Shown here one piece after another: positions 40,168-50,329 of a stretch of DNA of 64,000 nucleotides (its first letter is position 1; each line of letters starts with the position of its first letter). A program made the translations under genes and the position numbers. This stretch comes from Lodderomyces elongisporus (taxonomy: Eukaryota > Ascomycota > Pichiomycetes > Serinales > Debaryomycetaceae): the NCBI RefSeq assembly GCF_030384665.1, contig NC_083673.1, positions 2,737,501 through 2,801,500 of the forward strand, given 5' to 3'. Below the pieces are notes generated by a model. It worked only from the letters and a program-made list of their open reading frames with translations, did not search any database and was not told the DNA's origin.

Positions 40168-41247
40168 TATGTAATTGATTGGTCTGGTAGATATTTAGTT
40201 TCCCTTTATACTTTTGAAATGTTTCTTTTCTCTTTCCGCTTCTCTGTCTTGTTATGTTATATTATGTTATGTTATGTTCTGTTCTGCTTTCTGTTCTTTT
40301 TAATCTTTATTTTGTGAATCAGTTTATGATGCTTCTTGAAGGATCTTGTCGCAATCAAATGTGTAATTACCATTAACACCTCCTCGTTTTTTTTTCTTCT
40401 TTCTTTTTGCAATCTTGAGTTTTGGATCCAGTTTTGATGTGGTGGGTTTCGCACTATTGGTTTTTTTTTTTTTTTTATTAATTTTTTTTTCCTTCGAAAA
40501 ATTTGTTGATGTTGAACAGGAAATACAAAGAGAGGGAGAGGGGGGAAGGAAGAGTAGGAGGTGAGTACATTACCAAGGTTGAATTAACCAAAAAAAAAAA
40601 GGAAATTCATTTGTTTATAGAAGAAAAAGACATAGATCCATTTTACTTAACCTATATTACTACTAGATGAATAATACTATATTGCTCATACTTGTCAAGA
40701 TTTGAAAAATCTGCGTAGAATAAGAAAAATAAAATCACATTTGAATGAAAAGTATGGCTCAGCTCAATAATTAATATACTTGAAACTCCAAGCACAATTG
40801 GAAAGACAAGTTGAAAAAAACCTGAGATACAAATCAGGCAATGTAACTACACCATGATAAGAAAGCTTATCCATTACCAATTACCCATTACCCATTTCAG
40901 CACGAGTCATTCTTCAACTCTGCAATGTACCGAAACTTCTCTCGTGTATTCATCGGACACCGGTTTCGCGCACATGATCGCCATTTTTTTCTTTTTACTT
41001 AGAAACTTATGTTTTCACACAAAACAAATGATGAATGGCCGCAAAATTTTTTGACATACTATGATTGACTCATTTCCGCACCCACCATTCCATAATATAA
41101 ACTACAATAAACTAGCGTGTTCTTTATATTTTTTTGAGATAATTGGTTGTTGTCCTTCTATTTCGTTAGCTCATATCTTTGTTTGATAATTTTATTTTTT
41201 ATTATCATTGTTTATTATTGTTTCTTTTCTAATTTGTTTATTCATCA
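40168..41247. other. Divergent promoter region of TAF14 and the branched-chain aminotransferase
   Basis: No gene is seen in 1080 bp. It holds TGTTA-type repeats at about 40250-40275, a T-tract at 40460-40478 and a Gcn4-type site at 41066-41072. Confidence 0.7.
41066..41072 (+). promoter_or_regulatory. Gcn4-type site (TGACTCA) upstream of BAT
   Basis: A perfect TGACTCA about 176 bp upstream of the aminotransferase ATG. Gcn4 activates amino-acid biosynthetic genes in yeasts including Candida; binding here is inferred. Confidence 0.55.
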
Positions 41248-42441
41248 ATGTTTGGACGGACCTTATTTTCACTAAGTCGAAGAACGACATTAGCCGGACA
41301 ACACGTTCGTTTCAATTCAATAGCTCCTTTGGATGCTTCTAAGCTTATCATAGAAAAGACCACTACACCAAAACTGAAGCTTCCTAAGGATGAACTAGTG
41401 TTTGGCAAGACATTCACGGACCATATGTTGGAAATAGAGTGGAATAAATCCACCGGATGGGGTGCACCAAAAATTAGTCCATATCACAACTTGTCCTTGG
41501 ATCCTTCAACAATTGTGTTCCATTATGCTTTCGAATGTTTTGAAGGAATGAAAGCCTATAAGGACATAAATGGCCAGATCAGAACATTTAGAGGTGATAA
41601 GAATATGGTGAGGATGAACCAGTCCGCAGAAAGAATTGCGTTACCTCAGTTTGAAGGTGAAGAATTGCAGAAATTGATCGATCACTTATTGGTGTTGGAT
41701 AAGGATTTTATACCTGAAGGAAAGGGCTATTCTTTGTACCTAAGGCCAACAATGATTGGAACTTCTGCGTCATTGGGGGTAGGTGTTCCAGATAAAGCCT
41801 TGCTTTACGTCATTGCATCGCCTGTTGGGCCATATTACTCAAGTGGTTTCAAACCTGTGAGCTTAGAGGCGACTGACTATGCAGTGAGAGCCTGGCCAGG
41901 CGGTGTTGGTGATAAAAAATTGGGTGCCAACTATGCTCCTTGTGTGTTGCCACAATTGAAAGCAGCCGAGAGAGGTTTTCACCAAAACTTGTGGTTGTTT
42001 GGTGAGGAATCATTCATCACCGAAGTTGGAACCATGAATGTATTTTTTGTGTTGAGGGATTCCAAGACTGGTAAAAAAGAGTTGGTTACTGCACCTTTGG
42101 ATGGTACAATCTTGGAAGGTGTCACTAGAGATTCCATCTTGGAGTTGGCCAGGGAGAAATTGTCAAAGGATGAGTGGATTGTCAATGAAAGAAAGTTTAC
42201 CATTCACGAAATCAAAGATGCAGCCAAACAAGGTAACTTGATTGAGGCTTTTGGTGCAGGAACTGCCGCAGTGGTGTCACCAATAAAAAATATTGGATAC
42301 AAGGGAGAGGATATCAACGTGCCAGTAGTGCTTGGGAATTCCGGAGAATTGACAGCTCAAGTTGCTGAATGGATCAGAAAAATTCAGTACGGAGAAGAAG
42401 AGTATAAGAACTGGTCTAGAGTAGCTAAAGTATCAGCATAA
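41248..42441 (+). CDS. BAT21: Branched-chain amino acid aminotransferase, mitochondrial form
   Basis: A 397-residue class IV PLP aminotransferase. The first 25 residues (MFGRTLFSLSRRTTLAGQHVRFNS) are Arg/Ser-rich without acidic residues, a mitochondrial presequence. Core motifs include FGKTFTDHMLEIEW, FHYAFECFEGMKAYK, YLRPTMIG, the PLP Lys in GDKKLGANYAP and GTAAVVSPI. It catalyses the last step of Leu, Ile and Val synthesis and the first of their breakdown. In the CUG clade the two paralogues are usually called BAT21 and BAT22; the presequence suggests the mitochondrial one (Bat1-like), but which symbol applies is my inference. ATG at 41248, Gcn4-type site upstream. Confidence 0.92.
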   Translation: MFGRTLFSLSRRTTLAGQHVRFNSIAPLDASKLIIEKTTTPKLKLPKDELVFGKTFTDHMLEIEWNKSTGWGAPKISPYHNLSLDPSTIVFHYAFECFEGMKAYKDINGQIRTFRGDKNMVRMNQSAERIALPQFEGEELQKLIDHLLVLDKDFIPEGKGYSLYLRPTMIGTSASLGVGVPDKALLYVIASPVGPYYSSGFKPVSLEATDYAVRAWPGGVGDKKLGANYAPCVLPQLKAAERGFHQNLWLFGEESFITEVGTMNVFFVLRDSKTGKKELVTAPLDGTILEGVTRDSILELAREKLSKDEWIVNERKFTIHEIKDAAKQGNLIEAFGAGTAAVVSPIKNIGYKGEDINVPVVLGNSGELTAQVAEWIRKIQYGEEEYKNWSRVAKVSA

Positions 42442-42732
42442 AGATATCATTTACTTTGTTTTTGGTTAGTTGGTTAGTTAGTTAGTTGGTTGGTTGGTTT
42501 CTTTTTTTTCCTTTTTTTCTTCAGAAAAGAAAATATTAAATATTAAAAAGTAGAAAGTAAACCAAAAAACATAAGCACCAAAAGATAAATACTTTATAGA
42601 TCAATTACAGGGGCATTATAGAGCAAGTTATTGAAATATTTCTTTTCTTTTCTTTTCTTTTCTTTTCTTTTCTTTTCGTTTTGTTTCATTTTCAACTTCA
42701 GATGCAAAAAAAATAAGTTTTATGTATATATT
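42442..42732. repeat. Convergent spacer with GTTA/GTTG and (TTTTC)n repeats
   Basis: The BAT-HYM1 spacer contains a GTTAGTTG microsatellite at about 42465-42500 and a (TTTTC)n array at 42641-42677. No gene. Confidence 0.85.
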
Positions 42733-43782
42733 TTAGCTTACTTTGTCTGGGAGCTCTTCGATTTCCTTAACAACATAGTTTCTTTCTTCATTTAAGCTTG
42801 AATCGTGAAAGCTGGCAATGTCAAAAGTTTTAAAAAACTCTATAAAATTCAATTTGTTTTTGATCAATGTCTCGTTAACTTTTGTCGTCCTCTTTGGGTT
42901 AGCTATGAAGAACTTTAACAAATGGAATCCTTCCAATTGCAAGTTTTTCAGTTTCTCACTCAATAACATCATCGTGTATTTGAGATTCTTTGTGTCAGCA
43001 AAATACTTGTTCAAAAACAAGAGGTTAACCTTTTGTGAGACTAAATCATTTAACAATTTAACACTTTGTCTCTTTGTCACATAATTGTTTGACTTTATAA
43101 GGTTGTTGATGTTGGCCATGAAAACATCATAGTTGTTTGCTAGAAAATCGGCAACCATTTTTTTATGAACAGTCAAGAGATCATTCAAGGTCATCATAGC
43201 ATCACAAGCAATTTCAAAAGTAGGGTTTTGCACATACTTGAAAAAATTCCAAAACTCAGGACTGTAAAGAACAAACTTGTTGATCGACTCAAACTTGATA
43301 CAGTCTCGTAGTATTTGACCCGATATCAACCCAATCTCGGGTGTTTCTGGTCCTCTTACAAGGCAAATTAGAATTGCTGGTTGGGTATGTAGGAGGTAAT
43401 CAACAACTGGTGGCGGAGTAGTAGGCAAAATTTTCAGACTCAGATATCCATTTCGTCGTAACAAGACCAGAAAAACTTTTGCAACATCTTTGCGGGAATC
43501 AAAGTCAAGTTTCGAAAGTGTGGTGGTCAACAAGTATAGACAGTTTGTCAGTAATATTTCGTGCAAAATGTATTGTTTCTGATCTGGTTGGGGCTCAGTT
43601 TCATCGTCGCCGTATATTGTTAACTTGACATGTTTCAAGTGCCTTGCTGCTTCATCCTGGTACTTTTTGAAACTTGACGCATCCTGAATTGCATCTTTAT
43701 AATCTAATTTGGCTAGCTGATCGTTTAACGCTCTAACTAGTTCCAGTGGTGTTTTTGGATTTCGCTTGAACAAGAAAGCCAT
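42733..43782 (-). CDS. HYM1: Hym1, MO25-family scaffold of the RAM network
   Basis: The 349-residue all-helical protein matches Mo25/Hym1: the start MAFLFKRNPKTPLELVRAL, the loop LRRNGYLSL-like region, the segment FEIACDAMMTLNDLLT with HKKMVADFLANNYD, VTKRQSVKLLNDLV, and LKYTMMLLSEKLKNLQLEGFHLLKFFIANP near the end. Length is close to the 399-residue yeast protein and equals typical Mo25 (about 340). Hym1 supports the Kic1-Cbk1 kinase module that controls cell separation and polarised growth (Ace2 regulation). The start ATG is at 43780-43782. Divergent from VPS36. Confidence 0.96.
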   Translation of the reverse strand: MAFLFKRNPKTPLELVRALNDQLAKLDYKDAIQDASSFKKYQDEAARHLKHVKLTIYGDDETEPQPDQKQYILHEILLTNCLYLLTTTLSKLDFDSRKDVAKVFLVLLRRNGYLSLKILPTTPPPVVDYLLHTQPAILICLVRGPETPEIGLISGQILRDCIKFESINKFVLYSPEFWNFFKYVQNPTFEIACDAMMTLNDLLTVHKKMVADFLANNYDVFMANINNLIKSNNYVTKRQSVKLLNDLVSQKVNLLFLNKYFADTKNLKYTMMLLSEKLKNLQLEGFHLLKFFIANPKRTTKVNETLIKNKLNFIEFFKTFDIASFHDSSLNEERNYVVKEIEELPDKVS

Positions 43783-44878
43783 ATTGGTTCTTTATGGGTG
43801 ATGTGGCTAATGAATTCGAGCTCTATGTTTGCTACGTTAACAGTATTTTGTGGTGAGTTTTGATCCCAGCTTCAGTTCCAGTTTTGATTCTAGTTCCAGT
43901 CTCAATCCCAAGTTGTAATTGATCAATAAACACAGCTTACTAGTATTGTATATCAAAACAATGTTATGAATCGATCCAATAAAGATAGCTTTTTGCGATG
44001 CTAAGCTGCCAATTGTAGATCAGTCCGTAATGTAAAATATATATCAAAAAAACTTGTCGCACGGGTAAATGCTTTATTTGTCTTTATCTTTTTCTTTTCC
44101 TTTTCTTTTTTTTTGGATTATTCTAGATACGTGGTGCTTTCACTTGTTCCTTGTTCTTCGTTCCTCACAGGTGATACTTTATGTGGTTGATCTGTGGTGT
44201 CTTTTCGTTAATCACGACTTTGAATCTTGCACCTTTATGTATCTAAAGTTAGTTCTCTTTGTGCAGTTCACTTAAAAATAGAAAAACCAGAAATTAGAAT
44301 CCACAAAAAAAAAGAAAGAGAAAAAGAGAAACAGAGAAAAAGGAATAGGAAGTTACGAAACTGAATCAAATTTTAAAGTCTAGAAGTTGAATGATTAAAA
44401 CATTCAAAGATGAGTCTTTGCAATATATAAGTCTTGGTTTAAATAGAAATTCAATTGCTCGATTGTATGTTTCTATTTCCTCTATTAAAATATTCCAATC
44501 GAGGGTCTTTAAAGCGTAAACTTCTCAACTATTGAATATCTGCGCATTGAATTGATAAATCTTGGATCAGATTTTATGCGATTGAATCAAGTACATAGGA
44601 ACTGATCGTATGAATTTATTGCGACATCTATCTCCACCCAAAGAAACATTCATACATATATATATCTATCTATATACATGTTTATACTGAAAGACAAGTA
44701 GTCTAATGATATTTAGGTTTATTTTCTTTTTCACATATAGAACAGCATCCCAGGAGATAACTTTGAGATTAGCAATTTGATACTTTCGCATACATATTAA
44801 TCATATATACGATAATTTTTTAGAGCCGAGATATTCAATAATTTTATTCATTCAAACTGAATCTACAACTAAACTTTA
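43783..44878. other. Divergent promoter region of HYM1 and VPS36
   Basis: No gene is seen in 1096 bp. Near the HYM1 start are CAGTTCCAGTTTTGATTC-like imperfect repeats (about 43870-43905). A 68-codon frame at 44069-44275 is T-rich and judged to be chance. Confidence 0.65.
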
Positions 44879-46927
44879 ATGACCTGGCTAAAGTTATGGA
44901 GGCCGATCAAAATAAACAGAAGCAATCGTCCTATTTTAGATGACTTGGAGCATAGCGTATATGTGAAAGATAATGTTGGCTTGTATCAAGGTAAAGCCAA
45001 GATAACGAACCATCAAAATGGACGGCTTTACCTCACTAACAAGAGGATCATCTACTTTGACAATGACGATTGCAAAAATCAAAGTGCTGCAGTAGATATT
45101 AGGCACTTGACATCGGCGGAACTAATTGATGGGTTTCTCAGATCATCGCCAAAAGTCAAACTATTTATAAAGACAGTTGAGAATGATGATCATGGAAATG
45201 GTTCTGTGTTCAACGAACCAAATAATGTCACCTGGGTTTGCAAGATCTGCTCCTTCAACAATGTCATTGAAGGCGCATTCAATTTGAACTTGGATGAAAT
45301 GCCAAAGTGCATTGCTTGTGGGGTACACCCTAGTCGAGCACACCTTGAGAATGCTCTCGAAAATGCTAGGTCACGACCTACACCCACTCCAAGTCCAGTG
45401 CCGAATCTAGATTCTACCCTGGATGCGAGTGGTTATTCAAGCTCTACTCCCTCCCATAATGGCCACGAAGTATTGCAACCTTCTAGTCAGAGGCCAACTT
45501 CATTGGTTACACTGACATCACCGGGGGTTTGCCCCGTTTGTACTTTCCACAATCACAAGTCTATCAAATTTTGCGAAATGTGTGGCGCAGAAGTCAATTC
45601 GATGAACAATGTGAGTAATTCGGTCACACCAGAGATTGATAACAACCCACTTTCTTTGCAATTGGAATCGCCCGAGCAGTATACAAATGGACAACCTTAT
45701 ATTAAGATTAGTTTCCGTAAAGGAGGCGAGAAGGAGTTTTTTCAGCGTGTTGCAAATATTATAGATGAAATCAAGTGGGAAAATTTGAAAAAAAAAGGTG
45801 GCATTAATCAAGATGCTAAAAAAATCGAGTCAACACAATCGCCAACGCTGAAAAAAAATGGATCCGGAGCTAGAGCTAGAGCTAGAGTTGGCGTTGGAGC
45901 TGGAGCCGGACTCTCTGCATTGGAGCAAATTGGTGAACAACAGCGCAAAAAGAATGAATTGATACTTAGCACATCTTTGGATGACCTTGAGCAACTTATG
46001 TTTAAATTCAAGGATCTCATGAACATCTCTTCGTCGTTGTCTCATCTTGCCTTTGGTCAACGGAAAACTGTTTTGTCACCATTGAATGTTAGCAGATCCT
46101 CAAAGATATACCACCAGGAATTGAGCCGACATATAAGCGAGTACCTTACAAGTTATAAGTTGACAAAGAGTACCGCTATGATTACTTTGCAAGATTTATT
46201 TGCAGATTACAATAGGGATTTGGTTAAATCGCTGGGTTATGCCTGTGAGCTCATTGACGCTTCAGATTTCAAGAAGCTGATTGACTTGTTTCAATCCTTG
46301 AATTTACCGGTTGTGCAAGACCGATATGAGAATTCTGATTTGGTTGTTGTCAAACCTAAAATTCATGCTGATACTTATGGTGAGTTCATTGTAAAGTTTT
46401 TGCAAAACCACGAGCAGAATTGTAAAGAGATTGATTTGCGAAGAGAGCTAATTGATGATGAAATCACAAACGAAGGGATGGTTTTCGAGGAAGGCTGTTA
46501 TGGATCCTCGGTTACTCAAATTTCACACGCTTTCAATTGGTCATATAACATTACCTTGGAGGAGCTAGACAAATCGGTCAAAAGTGGCGAGATTGTCATA
46601 GATCAAAGCATATCGGGGACATTTTATTATGTTAATAAATTTCGGTTTTCGCAGGCTGATTGGCACAACGATGAAAAAGAAATGGTTGTTATCAAAAACT
46701 CTATCGTTGATGAGCAGAAAAAAATTACCATGGATTTAAAAAGAGATTTTAAAAGTCAAAGACAACATGACCTTATAAGCTTGCAACCCAATTACGAGTT
46801 TGGTGCTGTGGCGGATGATGGTGGGCTCCTGGAAGAATTTGCCGAGACTCCACCAGTAAATGATATTCCACTTCAACAACAACTCAGTAGTATTCATTTG
46901 AATGACTTGCAAGGATTAAAATTTTAA
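44879..46927 (+). CDS. VPS36: Vps36, ESCRT-II subunit with two NZF zinc fingers
   Basis: The 682-residue protein starts with a split GLUE (PH-like) domain: VGLYQGKAKITNHQNGRLYLTNKRIIYFD before the insertion, and GQPYIKISFRKGGEKEFFQRV after it. The insertion contains two Npl4-type zinc fingers, WVCKICSFNN...CIACG at about residue 118-150 and CPVCTFHNHKSIKFCEMCG at about 216-238. The C-terminal winged-helix pair resembles yeast Vps36 (566 residues). Vps36 anchors ESCRT-II to PI3P and ubiquitinated cargo on endosomes. A short Arg-Ala/Val-Gly-Ala-Gly repeat (about 328-340) and a longer linker between the two NZFs are additions. The ATG at 44879 is the first in frame. Confidence 0.96.
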   Translation: MTWLKLWRPIKINRSNRPILDDLEHSVYVKDNVGLYQGKAKITNHQNGRLYLTNKRIIYFDNDDCKNQSAAVDIRHLTSAELIDGFLRSSPKVKLFIKTVENDDHGNGSVFNEPNNVTWVCKICSFNNVIEGAFNLNLDEMPKCIACGVHPSRAHLENALENARSRPTPTPSPVPNLDSTLDASGYSSSTPSHNGHEVLQPSSQRPTSLVTLTSPGVCPVCTFHNHKSIKFCEMCGAEVNSMNNVSNSVTPEIDNNPLSLQLESPEQYTNGQPYIKISFRKGGEKEFFQRVANIIDEIKWENLKKKGGINQDAKKIESTQSPTLKKNGSGARARARVGVGAGAGLSALEQIGEQQRKKNELILSTSLDDLEQLMFKFKDLMNISSSLSHLAFGQRKTVLSPLNVSRSSKIYHQELSRHISEYLTSYKLTKSTAMITLQDLFADYNRDLVKSLGYACELIDASDFKKLIDLFQSLNLPVVQDRYENSDLVVVKPKIHADTYGEFIVKFLQNHEQNCKEIDLRRELIDDEITNEGMVFEEGCYGSSVTQISHAFNWSYNITLEELDKSVKSGEIVIDQSISGTFYYVNKFRFSQADWHNDEKEMVVIKNSIVDEQKKITMDLKRDFKSQRQHDLISLQPNYEFGAVADDGGLLEEFAETPPVNDIPLQQQLSSIHLNDLQGLKF

Positions 46928-47642
46928 GGAAATCTAATATTGCGAAAGGAAAATTTGCAACGGACCTGAAAGGAGCATATCATAACGTAATGTAGCAAAG
47001 CATATCAGATTTTATTATAATCTCGTATCATACCTTATCATATTAGAACAGCACTGGGCTTGTTGATGAACAACATTCTCCATTACATTATAACCTTGCA
47101 TATTTTACCATAGATATATATATACAAACAGTGGAAATAATGTAAGCAAGCAAAGCACACAGTATTTACAAGCACATAGCATTTTCATATAGTAAACAGT
47201 TTTATTAACTAGACCAAGTACTTGACTATTTCTATTCAAAATCTTTCCTTTATTTTTTTGCCCTTTTTTTGCCCTTTTTTTGCCCTTTTTTTGCCCTTTT
47301 TTTGCCCTTTTTTTGCCCTTTTTTTGCCCTTTTTTTGCCCTTTTTTCCCTGTTATTTTTGTTCTATTTTTATTAAAAAAACAATTATTAGGTACGTAGAA
47401 TTTTGGTTTTGCACCCATCACCTATTAGTAAATAGATAAAACGATGACAAATATTACACAAAGTGCCGGTGCCCACTCGCTGGACTTGACATCCAAAAAG
47501 CCGAACATTAATACTCACTCAACTCACTTTATAAGAATTAAAATCAATAGATTAACAATATTCTATCATAACCATTCTCAATACCACGACCACCAAACAA
47601 CGAGTTACCAGGCCACGGCGATTTGTTGTACAAATTGAGAAT
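46928..47642. other. Intergenic: VPS36 3' region and SSN3 promoter/leader
   Basis: No independent gene is supported in 715 bp. It holds the TTTTTTTGCCC minisatellite (47253-47340) and a possible upstream open reading frame of 64 codons (47444-47638) that ends four bases before the SSN3 ATG. Confidence 0.7.
47253..47340. repeat. 11-bp minisatellite TTTTTTTGCCC x8
   Basis: Eight perfect copies of an 11-bp unit. In reverse it reads as an unbroken Lys/Gly-rich frame, which explains a spurious minus-strand ORF at 47236-47421. Confidence 0.97.
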
Positions 47643-49757
47643 ATGAGCTATGAAAACCCACCACAGTCTTTTCAAAAAACAACAGTACCGATGAATAGAT
47701 CTTCTCAGGCACAACAACAACAACAACAACAACAACAACAGCATCAACAGCATCAACAATACCAGCAAGCAAATAATGGATTACAGAAAGTCTCACAACA
47801 ACAGATATCTCATCAACCGATACCTCAGCATCAGCAGCGTATGAATCGACTACCTCAATCATCGTTGCAAGCTACATTGACACAGACACTCCCGACCAAT
47901 AATCCATTAATCCCACCAGGCTCTGTAGCATCGTCAGCATCATCATCGTCATCATCATCTCGATTACAGCGGCAGCAGCAGCATCACCAGCATCATCTTC
48001 AAAATCCCAACATCAATGTCACTAACAATAATACAACCAACAAGAACACCAATCCATATTTTAATCACAATATTTCCTCATCAGGAGCTTTGCTGAGTCA
48101 TAATATGCCAACGATTCCACAACCGGCATTAATGGCCTCAAATCTGATATTGACTTTGGGTCCATTTAAGCATAGAAAAGACTTGACAAGAGAGTCCGTG
48201 TTCTCGACATATCAGATTATTGGATATATAGCTGCAGGAACCTATGGTAAAGTATACAAGGCAAAATTAAGAGCGGGCAACAACAGCAACAGCAGCAGCA
48301 ACAACAACAACAACAATAGCAGCAGCAACAACAGTAATAGTAATATTGATGCAGGCGGTGTTGGCGGTGTCGGTATTGTTGGCAGTAGTAATGGTGGGAT
48401 GAAAAAAGATGTTGCAGATGGTGGCAGTGAAAAGCTCAAAAACGCAGATGGAGACTTACAAAGTCAAAACCACGGTTCGACTACAAATGGAAAGAGTAAT
48501 TTGAATAGAGAGCTCAAAGTTGACTTGGCACTGGTTGGGAATGCACGATCAAACAAAAGATTAGTTCATACCAATGAAGAACCACTTCCTCAATTTTATG
48601 CTATTAAGAAATTTAAGAGCGATAATCACCATGGAGGTGCCACGAACAATATAAATGTGAACACCAAGAATAAAAGCAACCATGATATTAATGGCAATGA
48701 AGCATTGCACTATACGGGGATAAGTCAGAGTGCTATTCGTGAGATGTCACTTTGTCGCGAATTGCATAACAAGAACATTACTAGATTGATCAATATTATA
48801 TTGGAGAACAAGAGTATCTATATGATATTCGAGTTTTGCGAGCATGATTTATTACAGATCATTCATTATCACTCACATCCGGACGTGAAACCTATCCCAA
48901 TACTGACAGTTAAGTCGCTTACTTGGCAAATTCTTAATGGTGTCACGTATCTTCATAAGAACTGGATATTTCATCGTGACCTCAAGCCTGCCAATATTAT
49001 GGTCACTTCGGATGGGTGTGTTAAGATTGGTGATTTAGGGTTGGCTCGTAAATTTAATAATCCATTACAAAGTTTTTATACTGGCGACAAAGTTGTGGTA
49101 ACAATCTGGTATCGTGCACCGGAATTATTATTGGGCACTCGTCACTATACTCCGGCCATTGATCTTTGGGCAGTTGGGTGTATTCTTGCTGAGTTGCTCT
49201 CGCTTCGTCCAATTTTCAAAGGCGAAGAGGCCAAGATTGATATTAATAACAAGAAGCTGGTTCCGTTTCAAAAAAACCAATTTCAAAAAATTGTTGAAAT
49301 TTTAGGAACGCCGAATTCTAAAACATGGCCGCTGATCAGCAAGTATCCCGAATATCTGAGCTTTACCCAACAAATTGCCAACAATGGCTACTTTTCTTCG
49401 AATTTATCGCAGTGGTACAAGATGATTGGTGGTGAGAATAAGCAATGTCTTGAACTTCTTCACGGGTTGCTAAAATATGACCCACAACTGAGATTGACGG
49501 CTGACCAGGCTTTGGTGCATGATTTTTTTTTGGAACTGCCCAAGGTTCACGAGAATGCATTTGAAGAGTTGAGCTTTAAGTATCCGAATAGGAAGATTTA
49601 CACAGATGACAATGATATGAACCAATTGGGGCAAGCTATTGGAGGTGGAGGTAATGGTGTGAATGGCGGTGGTATTGGCGCAACGAGTAATAGCCATGCT
49701 AGCAAGAGGAACGGGTATAATGACGATGGATCCAATACAAAGAGGAAACGACTATAA
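47643..49757 (+). CDS. SSN3: Ssn3/Srb10 (CDK8), kinase of the Mediator CDK module
   Basis: The 704-residue kinase aligns with yeast Ssn3. The catalytic domain starts at about residue 189 ([16 protein letters not shown]), reaches the ATP Lys in YAIKKF at about 320, has [10 protein letters not shown] at about 445 and DLGLARKF in place of DFG (as in yeast Ssn3), and ends near 625. The long Gly/Asn-rich insert between the glycine loop and the Lys also exists in S. cerevisiae. The helix motif is SQSAIRE instead of SQSACRE. The N-terminal 185 residues are Gln/His/Ser/Asn-rich. With cyclin Ssn8, Ssn3 phosphorylates RNA polymerase II, Mediator and activators. A CUG at 49257-49259 (KK-x-VPFQ) sits where S. 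cerevisiae has Thr. ATG at 47643. Confidence 0.96.
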   Translation: MSYENPPQSFQKTTVPMNRSSQAQQQQQQQQQQHQQHQQYQQANNGLQKVSQQQISHQPIPQHQQRMNRLPQSSLQATLTQTLPTNNPLIPPGSVASSASSSSSSSRLQRQQQHHQHHLQNPNINVTNNNTTNKNTNPYFNHNISSSGALLSHNMPTIPQPALMASNLILTLGPFKHRKDLTRESVFSTYQIIGYIAAGTYGKVYKAKLRAGNNSNSSSNNNNNNSSSNNSNSNIDAGGVGGVGIVGSSNGGMKKDVADGGSEKLKNADGDLQSQNHGSTTNGKSNLNRELKVDLALVGNARSNKRLVHTNEEPLPQFYAIKKFKSDNHHGGATNNINVNTKNKSNHDINGNEALHYTGISQSAIREMSLCRELHNKNITRLINIILENKSIYMIFEFCEHDLLQIIHYHSHPDVKPIPILTVKSLTWQILNGVTYLHKNWIFHRDLKPANIMVTSDGCVKIGDLGLARKFNNPLQSFYTGDKVVVTIWYRAPELLLGTRHYTPAIDLWAVGCILAELLSLRPIFKGEEAKIDINNKKLVPFQKNQFQKIVEILGTPNSKTWPLISKYPEYLSFTQQIANNGYFSSNLSQWYKMIGGENKQCLELLHGLLKYDPQLRLTADQALVHDFFLELPKVHENAFEELSFKYPNRKIYTDDNDMNQLGQAIGGGGNGVNGGGIGATSNSHASKRNGYNDDGSNTKRKRL

Positions 49758-50329
49758 AGATGGTAAAAGAAAAGGAATCTTATATTTAACTTATGTAGTT
49801 ACAATTACAATTACAATTTTTTTCTTTTCTTTTTTTTTTTATATCTCTTCGGATATGGTGAATAGAAGATGATTGACCCGTCTAAGCAATATACTTTTTT
49901 CCTTTTTCTTTATTTTCCTTTCTTCTGCTGCTAGAGATTAGACTTTTTTCCGTCTATAGTATGGATCTGCTGTGGATCTAAATGTTGTTAATAAGGATGG
50001 TAGGTGTAAAAAAATTGTAAGCAGAAATTGTCAGTGTATTGGAAGGAGAGTCGCGATAAAAAAAGAAAATCTCACCATCGGATCAAAAACACGTGAAAAA
50101 TACATGTGTATGTACACACACGCACTCACGCACACACATATATATATATTTATATTTTTATCTATATCTATATGGTATTTTAATTTTTTTAATTTTTTAT
50201 TTTTTTTACAACCAGATATTTTCATATAGTACAGGTATCCACCAAACATACTGTGTATTTTTGTTTTTGGCCTTTTGCCCTGATTTTTTATTTTTTTATT
50301 TTTCACATCCACCAGTTGAAGTGAGTATA
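49758..50329. other. Intergenic: SSN3 3' region and CAK1 promoter
   Basis: No gene is seen in 572 bp; a CACA/TATATA microsatellite at about 50112-50170 and T-tracts. The frame upstream of the CAK1 ATG stays open through this repeat but has no other ATG-supported start with coding character. Confidence 0.65.

Noticed and set aside
47236..47421. Lys/Gly-rich 61-codon minus-strand ORF
   Set aside because: It is the reverse of the 11-bp minisatellite; 11 bp units shift frame but keep it open by chance.
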